In this document: positions 9,555 to 19,643 of the stretch, piece by piece | How positions within the stretch are numbered: position 1 is the stretch's first letter | Layout: every line of letters begins with the position of its first letter | Assembly: GCA_036426205.1 (NCBI GenBank) | Contig: CM071571.1 | Coordinates: forward strand, 113,879,306-113,943,305 | Source: Ascaphus truei | Taxonomy: Eukaryota; Chordata; Amphibia; Anura; Ascaphidae | Direction: 5' to 3' | DNA length: 64,000 bases | The notes under the pieces: generated by a model | What the model was told of the DNA's origin: nothing | Databases searched by the model: none | What the model saw: the letters and a program-made list of their open reading frames with translations, nothing else | Made by a program: the position numbers and the translations under genes

Positions 9555-10694
9555 CAGCCGCGACCCCTTTTATTCTCCAACATCTCTGAATTTTTTCGAG
9601 GATTTTTTCCGAATGCCATGCACTTCACCGCACTTCACCGCACTTAACCACGTTCATGCCCCATTCTGACCTCATTCATGTTGCATTCACACCCGCGGTT
9701 GATGCGTTTATTGATAATGGTTTGGATTTAATTGGTTGCAATTCTTCACGTATCCGCCAGATGGCAGATATTCATGAATTGTAATGCGCATGTGCTTCAG
9801 TAATGTGTCGACTTGCAGGTTTTTAAACAAATACCACAGTGGTCTATTGTAAATTGACCTTGGTACTGAAGAAGTTACAATAATGTATCAATTTAGGCTT
9901 TTCATATTAAAAACTAAATGCGCAGTTTTCTATTGTCCTGAGAGTTCCGAGATGAGTGCACCGCTGCAGTCTGTGTTCCAAAAACCCGACAGAACGTACG
10001 CTTATTTAATATGGTCTGCGATTAATGCAATAGATGATAAGATGGCAACAGTTGTTCAAATTTATCAGTATTTTATCGAAAACTATGACTTTTACAAGTT
10101 TTCACCAGATGCTCATGTGTGGAAACGTGCAATAAGGAAAAAGTTATGTATCGATCCATGTTTTTTTCGTATTGATCCCGATGTTATTGTAAGGTATTTG
10201 TGTGTATCACTGGGTTTTTCCGGTATCTATGACCATGGAGACTTCAAAAGGCGAAAGGTCATGTTAAAACCAACTAAGAAACGTCAGTCGCAGGCAAGCA
10301 ATGCGCCAGCATCGGCTTCCAATAACGGTCTGACCGTCGGTGAAAACCTGGTGTACTGTACACGCCTATGCGTTTCAACAATTTTCAAATGAGACATACA
10401 GCACTGCAAATGCATGTATAAATATGCAAATTTACAATTACTGCGTGCACACACGCATACTGTGTACTGACGTAGGTTGAACTGCTAAAGAATTAGACTT
10501 TGAAGACAACAGCTCGCGAACGCCCACCTGAGTTTTTAGACGTATTGCAGTATTGCAGACAGCGCTAATAAAATGCTAATATTACGAGCGCTAAAATACC
10601 GCAATATACTCTGGGGAAAAAAAACATACTGCATCTGCCCACGGTTATCAGAGTTGCGCCGATATGGCCGCACGAGGCTAAAGGCAGCCGCCAC

Positions 10695-10695
<1 letters not shown>
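9555..10695. mobile_element. TIR element carrying a forkhead ORF
   Basis: The left end is CAGCCGCGACCCCTTTTATT. The reverse complement of the right end is AGTGGCGGCTGCCTTTAGCC. They are imperfect TIRs of the same pattern as the 5191-5422 MITE. Both ends abut (TA)n, so the insertion site was a TA repeat and the duplication is TA. The first ~240 bp (9555-9795) align with the right ends of the 400-bp MITEs at 37707, 40714 and 46642; the shared block around ATTCATGAATTGTAATGC is clearest. The last ~350 bp recur at 58825-59203. The interior has one substantial ORF and no transposase, so it either depends on a transposase in trans or is a deletion derivative. Confidence 0.7.
9883..10392 (+). CDS. 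Diverged forkhead (winged-helix) domain protein
   Basis: The ORF is 169 codons; the Met at 9952 (147 codons) is the likelier start because the domain begins about ten residues later. Hallmarks in order are KP-x2-TYAYLI and AI (helix 1), KM-T-IYQYFIENYDFY (helix 2), W-x2-AIRKKLCIDPCFFRI (helix 3), a wing region, and GIYDHGDFKRRKV (wing 2), then a basic KPTKKR tail that could be a nuclear signal. Spacing fits a complete ~90-residue forkhead domain. The recognition helix is altered: the usual W-N-S-I-R-H-N-L-S pattern has become W-K-R-A-I-R-K-K-L-C, so the Asn and His that contact bases in FOX proteins are replaced by Arg and Lys. The frame is unbroken despite dense decay nearby. It lies inside the TIR element 9555-10695. 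It could be a captured host FOX domain, a transposon DNA-binding protein, or a mis-assigned exon. Confidence 0.7.
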   Translation: MYQFRLFILKTKCAVFYCPESSEMSAPLQSVFQKPDRTYAYLIWSAINAIDDKMATVVQIYQYFIENYDFYKFSPDAHVWKRAIRKKLCIDPCFFRIDPDVIVRYLCVSLGFSGIYDHGDFKRRKVMLKPTKKRQSQASNAPASASNNGLTVGENLVYCTRLCVSTIFK

Positions 10696-10736
<41 letters not shown>

Positions 10737-12015
10737 CACACTTCCCAATGTTAACAAAAGTATGGTGCATAAAACAATAGTTATTCATCTTTCTCTTCTT
10801 GATTTTCAGTTCATAACATAATTATTTCTTTGCTTTAAAAGATACGTCATGTTCCTGCTCAACAAAATAATTCTCCAACTGTGAAAACAATTAATCACAA
10901 TTTAGATATGATAGTTTTAATGGTTTATAGCCACAACATCCTCAAGGCTAGCAGTAGGCGTTTAGATTCAATCTGGGAATGCAACCACTTGTGTTGTCTT
11001 AAGACCATCTTATTTAAAAGTTTTACAATTATAATTACTTCCTAATGTAATTAATGGAAACTTTTAACCCAAGAAGTATAATGAGATAAATATTTGTTCA
11101 AATGAAAACTAATTGCCTGCATAATGAAAAGCGATCTGAAATATATTATAAGCTAAAAGTACTATTAATATATATAAGCACATATCATTAATCCTATAAT
11201 GTTCCTGTGCAGCACTATTTAAACTCTGTCCTCTAAATAGACCACCAGCTATATCTGATTTTAGATATGGGTAGTGGGCTCATAAAACATGAATGTGTTT
11301 GTTTACTCATTAATGTAATATTGGATTGTTAGTCACAAAAGATTTTCTTCTCAGGGTTACCAAAGTAAAAATTAGGCTAAAAAAATACTGCTGAAGTGCA
11401 GGATTTTTTTATCCAGAAGAATAGATGACCGGTCTTGAAACGCATTGTGATGAAAAAAGACTGAGCATGGTACAAGCATATGCATGATTCTTGTCTATTG
11501 GATATCAATAAAAAAAATCCTGTGATGCAGCTACTGAGTTTTTTGTAGATTCTATTTTGTGGTACCATTTTTTTTGTCTGTTTTCTGTATTGAGCACTAT
11601 GGGAGCTTAGAATGATGAATTATTATCATAATAAATATTTGTCTTTTAATATTAGTGTCAAATTCAATAAGCCTTTTTGTTTGAAGTACAGCTATACTGT
11701 AGCCTAGGTTATTGCTCCCACTAGCACATTATGATGTGATATTCTGTGATTTTCAGCACTATCCGTTCCATTAAATCCTGTGGAAAATCGGTGATATCCT
11801 GCATTATGATGCCACGAAATGAGTAATCTGGAGCAATGAAGTCTACTACAGCTATACACTTTAGTAGACAACATTTTACATGGTATACTAAACTATGAGC
11901 AAAATTGTAACTGTTCAGTGGAAAGACAGGACTTGAAAGACTTGAAAGAGCTCCAAATCTATTACAATTTTTCTCAGCTATGCAGCAGCACCATATACAG
12001 TATATATATATAGCA
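10696..12015. other. AT-rich, no gene seen
   Basis: Begins with a (TA)n run at 10695-10735. The rest is AT-rich with no recognised repeat or coding signal; it may be the least disturbed unique sequence in the left part of the window. Confidence 0.5.
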
Positions 12016-12111
12016 AATGGAAATATTACTGTATGTTCATTTGCATGTCTTAGACAGGTCTGCAACCCTGTCTTTCACCATTATCGCCCAGCACACAGCA
12101 CTTCCACTGCA

Positions 12112-12141
12112 GCAAGGGATTCTGGGAAATGACATGCAAAT
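12112..12141 (-). promoter_or_regulatory. DSE-like octamer plus SPH/ZNF143 site
   Basis: Octamer ATTTGCAT (12141-12134) and TTTCCCAGAATCCCTTGC on the minus strand, unchanged from the other two copies although the surrounding sequence differs at many positions. Confidence 0.7.
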
Positions 12142-12261
12142 GAGCACACAGTGCTACCTTTTGTCTCACGCTCATATTACACGAGCAACCCTTAAACCAA
12201 TGCATGCTGCTTTAAACACAGTTTTTAAGCATAGGCTGGGGTGAGATGCAAAGCCAGTAAA

Positions 12262-12312
12262 CCCATTCACAGATATGTTTCAACCTTGATGGGTATCATC
12301 AGTGTGAGGTTG
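12262..12312 (-). ncRNA. Hammerhead ribozyme, mutated copy
   Basis: The minus strand has CTCACA, CTGATGA (12302-12296), TACC-loop-GGTT, GAAA (12281-12278), CATATC and TGTGAA. CTGATGA and GAAA are intact and stem I still pairs over five positions. The first pair of stem II is lost (G-C replaced by T with T) and stem III is no longer self-complementary, so activity is probably poor. Confidence 0.65.
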
Positions 12313-12335
12313 GTTGTGCTGGCTATGCTGGTTTG

Positions 12336-13381
12336 AGACTAAGATTAGGTATTCACCACACATACAGTAATATATCAATTTGCTATATGCTTTACTGTGG
12401 AGGGCTTCCATCTCTCCTGTTGTCTTTCCATTCCTATTTTATCATTATACATTTTTTATCCTGTCTCACACATATCATTGTGTGCTTTTATTTTATCTAT
12501 GTACTTTTACTATCGTTTACTTACTCTCCTTTCTTGTACTCAGGCAGTTAATCGCCTTCTGAGCTGATCCCTCCAATGTAGGAGGAGCTTTGAGACCAGC
12601 CCATTACCATTACTATCTCCAGCTGTTTTCATTATCCTGATCAACCCATACGTCACAGAACATGCAACTACAAATAGTACTACCAATGGTCTACATGTTA
12701 ACCCTCGGACGAAGCAGGTGGCAAAACGTGCGCTTCGGGGCTTGTCTGTCTCTTCAGGACGCGGTGGTGCCCTCAGCTGTGTTTCCCCCTCCCTGCTGGA
12801 TCTCGCAGTCTGTGCCCCTGTCATCTTGGGATCATGCGCAGTGGAGCGGTTGCGGTTTACTCCCTCTGAACCTAGGAACACTCTCTTGGCTGTGGATGTT
12901 TTCTACTACCTTGCTGGACTGGTCTAAGTACTTATGTGAACCCCCTTTTGTCATTGTTACCTGTCATGTACATGCCTCTCTGTGTGTGCTTTATCTACAG
13001 GCTCAGCCCACATTATGTGATTTTGCTGATATTATATGTATCTTTACATTTTCACCTCACACAGGGGGCCTTATTTAGGTAGCCTTGACCGGACGGTCAG
13101 AGTGTTTTTGAGTTTCTTGCCTTTACACTTTCATGTTAAAGGGTTAATTCATTGTTCATGCCGTTTAGCACTGCTTTCCAGCACACATCTCCACATCCCA
13201 GGTTCAGTTTCTGTTGCCCCTAATGATTTTTGGTATTTGTATGTATAAGCTCATTGTTGCTTCTTTCCACTTATCTTAGAGGCTCAGCATTATTTCAGCT
13301 TTGAGGACACCACTGCTCCTTTTTAATGATTTATATCTGTATGTGATTAATACATTTTGATATTTTTTGTATGCTAGAGTG
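12336..13381. other. Unassigned repeat-like sequence
   Basis: No coding domain is recognised. Several open frames of 60-140 codons exist without family features. The 12560-12930 stretch is GC-richer and may be part of an unidentified LTR or SINE. Confidence 0.4.
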
Positions 13382-13409
13382 CTACTTTGGGGATTCTTTT
13401 TTCTGTGTT

Positions 13410-13476
<67 letters not shown>

Positions 13477-13508
13477 TACTTTGGGGATTCTTTTTTCTGT
13501 GTTGGTTT
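13382..13508. repeat. (TA)n of about 64 bp flanked by a 31-bp direct repeat
   Basis: TACTTTGGGGATTCTTTTTT and the following CTGTGTTGGTT occur both before (13382-13411) and after (13475-13506) a pure TA run. The flanks are identical, so either a duplication used the microsatellite or the array expanded between two repeat copies. Confidence 0.85.
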
Positions 13509-13985
13509 TCATATATATGTAACCCATATTCCCCCCCCTCCCCGGACACATATGCTATATCTAGGGTGTGTGAGGGCTGGCTACACGTGCTTGAGTGGTG
13601 CGTACCTGCCGGTAACAGGAGGGCCTGAGCTTCCCGTGATAATGTTGGGGACACAGGACCAGGCTTCTCGGGTAGTTGCCTCATTCTTTAGTGGTGGTGC
13701 AGCGCCTCCATCCTCTATACCTTCCCAGGGATATGGGGTAGGACCCGTATAGAAGAAATAACCCTGGTCCCTGGGTGGATGCTCCAGAATCACACACAGT
13801 CTCTGGTAAAATCAGCAATGTCTCTTTATTGTCTCTAGCTCGCACATAGCAGCCTTTGCAGCACACAGCAGCAGCAGAACACAAGGCACTCCAAATGTGT
13901 ACAGGCCTCCTCCTCTCCTCTCCTTTCCTCCAAGATGCACTCCGACAGGATGGTCTGTGAGGGGCCTCAATACCCCAATGCCCAC
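13509..13985. other. Unassigned, possible LTR fragment
   Basis: GC-rich sequence with a CTCTTTATTGTC box near 13822 that could be a minus-strand AATAAA signal. No coding domain and no matching second copy were found in the window. Confidence 0.35.
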
Positions 13986-13989
13986 CTCA

Positions 13990-14345
13990 GGGGGGGAAGA
14001 GGGAGGTGAAGGGGGGGAAGAGGGCGGCGAGGGGGGGAAGAGGGAGGTGAGGGGGGGGAAGAGAGGTGAGGGGGGGAAGAGATAGGTGGAGGAGGGCGAA
14101 GAGAGAACTGAATGAGGGGGGAAGAGAGAAGTGGTGGTGGGGGGAGAGAGGTGAGGGGTAAGAGGGAGGTGAGGGGGGGGAAGAGAGAGGGGAGTGAGGT
14201 GAGGGGGGAGAGAGGTGAGGGGGGAGAGAGGTTAAGGGGAGAGAGAGAGGTGAGGGGAGAAAAGAGAGATGAGGGGTGAAAAGGGATGAGAGGGAGAATT
14301 GGGGGGAATGGAGGGGGAGAGGTGGATGGAGGGGGGTGTGGGTGA
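13990..14345 (+). repeat. Polypurine G-rich tract
   Basis: About 350 bases of almost pure purine on the plus strand, built from variants of GGGGGGAAGAGGGAGGTGA with few pyrimidine interruptions. There are many runs of three or more G, so G-quadruplex, triplex or R-loop formation is plausible. Pro/Ser-rich minus-strand frames here are artefacts of composition. Confidence 0.9.
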
Positions 14346-14899
14346 GAAGTGGGGGGACTGTGATATTAACTACAACTAAATAAAAATAAATACAAATTAC
14401 CTTACAGTAGCACAGGCAATAGATGTGGTGAGAAATAATACTTTGTTGCAAGCAACAAAGTTACCAGTTGTGACACAGCAGCTTCTGACAGCACTAGAAA
14501 CTGTGAGAGAGAGAGGAGGAGAGAGGCTGTTTGTACTACTGTGAGGAGAGGTGCAGAACTGCTGCAGTTAAGCTTTAAACTTGATGTTTTTTTTCTCAGC
14601 GTGAGCCCCTGCATCTCTGCTTTGATGTGAGTTGGCAAGTTGTCAAAAATTCCATGCATTATTGAATTAATAATGCCTGGAATTCTGACCAATCAGAGAG
14701 CAGGGATTTCAGTAATGCCCAGAATTGTACTGCTTTAGCCTATAATTGTTATTAAGAGACTAGGATGAGTGCTGACTGGAAACCGTAATATTAAAGCCAT
14801 ATGTAAACAAATCATTTATAATTATCTTTACATTCAGTTTGTATGTTATATTGATATTTAAATCATAAATTCGTAAATAAAAATATTTATAAAAAGTGG
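14346..14899. other. No gene seen
   Basis: AT-rich sequence with no recognisable domain or repeat end. Confidence 0.5.
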
Positions 14900-15350
14900 C
14901 TTATGTCCCAGTCAACATTCATTCCCAGTGGCGTCCTTGTCCTTAAGGAGAAAATCCAAAACGCCTCGCGTTTGTCTAACTTTTTCAACCTATCACCACC
15001 TCGTGGTGAAACAGGAATCTGTTCTACAGTATGCCCTGAAAGGTGACACGATCAATACTGCCATTGATGCAGTTTGAAAAGTGTTTGGACACAGGATGAT
15101 TTTGGTCCTTTTTAGCAATAAATTGGAGGTGCTCCAAAATCCTAATTTTTAGGCATCTGGTGGTCCTACCGACATATTGCTGTCCACCGCCACATGTTAA
15201 TAAATACACATAATAAATACACAATAAATGTTGAGTTACAATTTATGAATGTATGAATTTTATAGGAGATTCTTGTAACAGATGACGTGAAGATGTGTTT
15301 TTGACACATTTTGGTGCGAATTTTACAGTGATTGCATGCAAAAGACACCT
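14900..15350 (-). pseudogene. Penelope-like element, GIY-YIG endonuclease end, copy 2
   Basis: The minus strand encodes VYLLTCGGGQQYVGRTTRCL, the GIY-YIG core with the YVGRT signature, followed by RILEHLQFI and a VSKHF block. In a shifted frame toward 14910 comes the C-terminal tail (RGGDR, REAFWIF-like residues). Upstream remnants of the Cys-rich linker are present to about 15340 with frame changes. The reverse transcriptase is missing. This is a different subfamily from the fragment at 1930-2450. Confidence 0.75.
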
Positions 15351-15388
15351 TAAGTAATGTAGAACAGTTATCATTTTCAAGTCTGAAT

Positions 15389-15645
15389 AGACTAGGAGAT
15401 AATGTGTTTGCAATCGTTTTGGCCCTTTTGAATATAATATTCGGACCTGCAGAGATGAATGGTTTTAATACAGGTCAAGTGAGAGAATGCCCCAATGCTT
15501 TTTTATTATTGATTTTATGGATTCCGCCTGTTTGCTGTAGGGGTAATAAATGAAGGACTATCATTGAGTAAAACCTAAAAGGTTATATTATATTCAAAAG
15601 GGCCAAAATGATAGGAAACACATTATCTCCTAGTCTAGGAGTTGA
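15389..15645. repeat. Inverted repeat, ~55-bp arms
   Basis: GACTAGGAGATAATGTGTTT with GGCCCTTTTGAATATAA at 15389-15440 is repeated in reverse complement at 15583-15645, around a ~140-bp loop. It could be a small foldback element. Confidence 0.7.
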
Positions 15646-16004
15646 AAGTCCCAAAATTCCTAAGGTATTAGGTTGGGAGGGGTCCCTCAAGTACCTCCAT
15701 CCTAGTGTAAAGTCCAGGCAGTTTGGCAAATGGTTGCCAGCCCAGACTTACTGTCACCCGGTAGAGGGGCTGGGTCTCATATGCTAAGAAGCAAAGGTGC
15801 TAGGTTCGCTCATGAGACCATACATTTATTAGGTGTCAGTCAAATTAGATGTGATTTTGTGGGTTCACAGGATTGTTCTTTTTATATATATTTTTTGAGT
15901 GTTTTTTCTTGTGATGTTAAATTTTTTTGTTATTTTTCTAATACACCAGAGTGCTTCTTAAGGATTTCTTTTCTTTCCTGGTTCGTTTAAATATATATTA
16001 GAAA
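15646..16004. other. No gene seen
   Basis: No coding or repeat signal was identified. Confidence 0.5.
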
Positions 16005-16366
16005 GTACACCCTCTTTGAATTCTATGGTTTTACATATTAGGACATAACAATCATCTGTTCCTTAGCAGGTCTAAAAATTAGATAAATACAACCTCAGAT
16101 GAACAACAACACATGACATATACAATACATGAACAATACACAGTGTCATGATTTATTTAACAAAAATAAAGTCAAAATGGAGAAGCCATGTGAAAAAACT
16201 AAGTACACCCTTACTGCTTCCATAGGAATTAAGATGCTAAGTAGCAAACAGGTGCTGCTAATCAAATGTCCTTGCTTAATTGATCATCAGCAAGTGTGAC
16301 CACCTCTATAAAAGCCGAAGTTTTAGCAGTTTGCTGGTCTGGAGCATTCAGGTGTGTGTTAACACA

Positions 16367-18021
16367 ATGCCAAGGAGGAAAGACATCAGCAATGATCTTA
16401 GAGAAGCAACTGTTGCTGCCCATCAATCTGGGAAGGGTTATAAGCCCATTTCCAAACAATTTAAAGTCCATCATTCTACATGAGAAAGATTATTCAAAAG
16501 TGGAAAACATTCAAGACAGTTGCCAATCTTCCCAGGAGTGGACGTCCCAGCAAATTCACCCCAATGTAAGATCGTGCAATGCTCAGAGAAATTGCAAAAT
16601 ACCTAAGAGTTACATCTCAGACTCTACAGGCCTCAGTTAGCATGTTAAATGTTAAAGTTCATGACAGTACAATTAGAAAAAGACCGAGCAAGTATGGTTT
16701 GTTTGGAAGGGTTAACACAGATTCCCAGTCTCAAACTCCCACACCCAACACAAAGTAAACATATATTAATTCAACCAGAGCGCTATTGAGCGTGGCAATT
16801 GTATATAACAAGAGACAGGGGGTGCCCATAGCTGCATCCAATTGACAAAACACATAGAGTAAAATACTTCAATAATAATAAAATACTTGGTTATTTAGTT
16901 AACCCTTTGGCCAAAGGCGTCATAAGCCTGCATACCAACGTCAAGGTATAACCAAGATGATGCAGGTCCTACACTACACTGTGAACCCTTCCCCTTACCT
17001 CTGTGAGAGGGGAACCATAATGGGTCCTGTTCCTGCAGCAAGTGAAATGACCTTCCAACTTAAAGGGTGAAGGGGGAGGAGTGAGCTCTGGGAGGAGGTG
17101 CCACAGCCTCCAAAAGAGACATAGGTTAACACAGATTCCCAGTCTCAAACTCCCACACCCAACACAAAGTAAACATATATTAAGTCAACTAGAGCGCTAT
17201 TGAGCGTGGCATGCAGGCTTATGACGCCTTTGGCCAAAGGGTTAACTAAATAACCAAGTATTTTATTATTATTGAAGTATTTTACTCTATGTGTTTTGTC
17301 AATTGGATGCAGCGTTGGGCACCCCCTGTCTCTTGTTTGGAAGGGTTGCCAGGAGAAAGCCTCTTCTCTCTAAAAAGAACATGGCAGCACGGCTTAGGTT
17401 TGAAAAGTTGCATCTAACAAACCACAAGAGTTCTGGAACAATGTCCTTTGGACAGACGAGACCAAAGAGGAGATGTTTGGCCATAATGCACAGCGCCACA
17501 TTTGGCGAAAACCAAACACAGCAGATCAGCACAAACACCTCATACCAACTGTCAAGCACGGTGGTTGAGGAGTGATGATTTGGGCTTGTTTTGCAGCCAC
17601 AGGACCTGGGAACCTTGCAGTCAGTGAATCGACCATGAACTCCTCTGTATACCAAAGTATTCTAGAGTCAAATGTGAGGCCATTTGTCCGACAGCTAAAG
17701 CTTGGCTGAAATTGGGTCATGCAACAGGACAATGATCCCAAGCACACCAGCAAATCCACAACAGAATGTCTGAAAAAGAAAAAAATCAAGGTGTTCCAAT
17801 GGCCCAGTCAAAGTCCATACCTCAACCCGATTGAAATGCTGTGGTGGGAACTTAAGAGAGCTGTGCATAAACAAATGCCCGCAAACCTCAATGAACTGAA
17901 GCAACGTTGTAAAGAAGAGTGTGCCAAAATTCCTCCACAACGATGTGAGAGACTGATAAAGTCATACAGAAAACGATTACTTCAAGTTATTGCTGCTAAA
18001 GGTGGTTCTACAAGCTTTTGA
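16367..18021 (+). pseudogene. Tc1-like DD34E transposase, interrupted
   Basis: Starts MPRRKDISNDLREATVAAHQ, the usual Tc1 N-terminus (paired-like helix-turn-helix), and ends near KGGSTSF-stop. The catalytic triad is still readable: LWTDET at about 17455, [10 protein letters not shown] at about 17740 and NPIEMLWWE at about 17840, with 34-residue D-to-E spacing. Breaks are a frameshift after the first helix-turn-helix (near 16480), the 619-bp insertion at 16714-17332, and in-frame TGA codons near 17572 and 17706. It would have cut and pasted DNA at TA sites; it is dead here. Confidence 0.9.
16714..17332. mobile_element. Insertion in Tc1 with mixed direct and inverted repeats
   Basis: TTGTTTGGAAGGGTT is present at 16699-16713 and 17333-17347, exactly duplicating transposase coding sequence, so this 619-bp block is a later insertion with a 15-bp duplication. 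Internally, about 85 bp at 16710-16794 recur directly at 17123-17208. About 120 bp at 16806-16931 recur inverted at 17216-17334 and end in ACAGGGGGTGCCC or its complement. No coding sequence. The duplication length suits a retroposon more than a cut-and-paste element; the family is unknown. Confidence 0.75.
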
Positions 18022-18150
18022 ATCATAAGGTATACTTAGTTTTTCCCACATGGCTTCTCCATTTTGGCTTTTTTTTTGTTAAATAAATCATGACACAGTG
18101 TAATATGTCATGTGTTGTTGTTCTGTGTGTTTTATTTGATATTTTTTTAT

Positions 18151-18811
18151 GTAGGGTTTGCTTATGTTATACTTTTTTGTTATTTTTATACCACAGCTGA
18201 ACTGATTATATTTTCTTTTGGTCTTTCATTGGGATCTTCTTTTTAGTATTTATATTGAAGCAAGGTCTATTTTGTGAGCGTCTGTTTTAGAAAACAGTGG
18301 GATGTCTTATTTTTTTTATTTTTGAGCAGGAAACTAGCACCCAAGCTGTATTTTTTCTTTATTGGGATGGAGTTAACATACAGGAACTCTCAGCAAGAGT
18401 TACAGTTTTCATGTTTCTGTGGTAACTGCTATTCAACATCATATGGATATCGTGCAAATGTGTGGTAAGTTATCCCATTGACACCATCATTGTTTTAGGT
18501 GCATAGTGCATAAACTTTTTTCCTCGTTCATGGACCATGCACAATTTGCCTTATTTTCAGAAAAAAATTCCGCACAATTTTCAATGTTCGCAAGCAGTTC
18601 ACAAAAGAATAGTTAAATATAGAGAAAGAGAGAATTTAGAGAGATGTCATTTTTAGTAGAGTACTATTTGACTTAAATACCTCCCAATAGAGTCACTTAT
18701 AATGCATGTGGAGAAATTCCTTTGAAAACACCTGAGGTACCAGAGAAATACGATAACTTTCAAAATGGTGTGAATTTTTTTTTCTTCGGAAAAAAGAGCA
18801 AATTTTCATGG
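18151..18811. other. No gene seen
   Basis: AT-rich sequence, perhaps the original site into which the chromovirus inserted. The last bases before the LTR are CATGG; CATTG follows the other LTR. Confidence 0.5.
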
Positions 18812-19643
18812 TGTTACGCTGTGCTCACCACGGACAAGGAGGGACCCCGAAACTGAGGTGAGATGGGTAACAAACTGCACCCACAGCAACGGGGACATGC
18901 CTGGAAAGTGGAAAATAGGCGTCTGGAACTGTCTGGGAGTATAAGAGAAAGTACTGTAAGATACTCGCTAGACGAGAAGGGAGATTCCAGAAGATAGGTG
19001 GTACCGAGAGCCTGGGGTCCAGAGCTGGGAGGTAGGTCGGAATCCGCAAACCGAGGTAAAGGGGTCGGGGTGTCCAGAAGGTCAGGATACAGACCAGGGG
19101 TGTCCAGGATGTCAGGATACAGACCAGGGGTAGAAGACCAGAGCGGATCCACAGCCAGGCCAGTTCGGTGCGCAAGGGATCACTAAGGAGACAAAAAGAG
19201 ACAGGAACTGAGGCAGGCACGACCGTGGGTAACACAGGTCATACAAATCTATGCTCAGCCAAAGAATGAATGGCTGAGCAAGGTATAAGTAGGAGGAAGG
19301 ACCAATAGGGAGAGGGATAGTAACGAGGGAGCGGCCCCAGGGAAGATGGAGATTGGAAGGGAGAAACTTACCACAGCTGCGCTGGATATGCAGCTTGTGA
19401 GCGGTGCACGCGCATCAGGCATGTGTGCCACGCGGGAGAGGCGCACGCAGCCTCAGCTGGGGGCGGGAACTCCCCCTGAGGGAGGACGTAGAAGTCCTCG
19501 CCCGTGCGCGTTCAGTAGCTGCCGCGGGGAGCGGAGGGGAAGGACGATCCCGCCCGCGGCGGCAAAGAGGGAGAGCCGGAGCGCAGGTAAGTGAGGCCGT
19601 GGGAGGAACCCCCTTAGGGAGAGGTGTTCCCCTGGACCTTACA
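18812..19643 (-). mobile_element. Chromovirus 3' LTR
   Basis: The 832-bp LTR runs from TGTTACGCTG to CCTTACA and is followed inward by a C-run (GTACCCCCCCCC), the complement of the polypurine tract. It differs from the other LTR at 23342-24177 by scattered substitutions and small gaps, a few percent by eye. A TATA-like box lies near 19283 (minus strand), with GGCTGAGCATA about 30 bases downstream. Confidence 0.9.

Larger units (their letters stand above)
12016..12335 (-). repeat. Hammerhead satellite unit, third fragment
   Basis: Reverse-oriented relative of 9220-9530. Read on the minus strand it runs from a ribozyme-like motif (12312-12262) through the octamer/SPH pair (12141-12112) and the CCTGTCTAAGACATGCAAAT block. 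It stops at a (TA)n run at 12000-12012, the same internal point at which the 9066-9530 fragment stops. Confidence 0.75.
16005..18150 (+). mobile_element. Tc1/mariner-family transposon, decayed
   Basis: Inverted terminal regions are recognisable at 16005-16210 and 18025-18150. Both contain the GAACAACAACACATGACATA and AAAATGGAGAAGCCATGTG blocks in opposite orientation. The outermost left end (AGAAAGTACACCCTCTTTGA) has no clear mirror on the right, where the TIR is truncated or diverged. The element encloses a broken transposase and a later 619-bp insertion. Its TIR and coding pattern are those of Tc1-like elements common in fish and frogs. Confidence 0.9.

Noticed and set aside
9883..10392. 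Ordinary host FOX gene exon
   Set aside because: Not excluded, but demoted: it is bounded by TIRs, its flanks recur elsewhere in the window as repeats, and its helix-3 contact residues differ from FOX proteins.
12540..13078. Overlapping frames of 113-138 residues
   Set aside because: No recognisable domain on either strand; the surrounding text looks like repeat debris.
13371..13752. Ile/Tyr-repeat proteins across the TA run
   Set aside because: Pure (TA)n is open in all frames; the flanking residues match no family.
13987..14451. 154-residue Pro/Leu/Ser-rich frame on the minus strand
   Set aside because: Composition is dictated by the polypurine tract; no domain and no start context.
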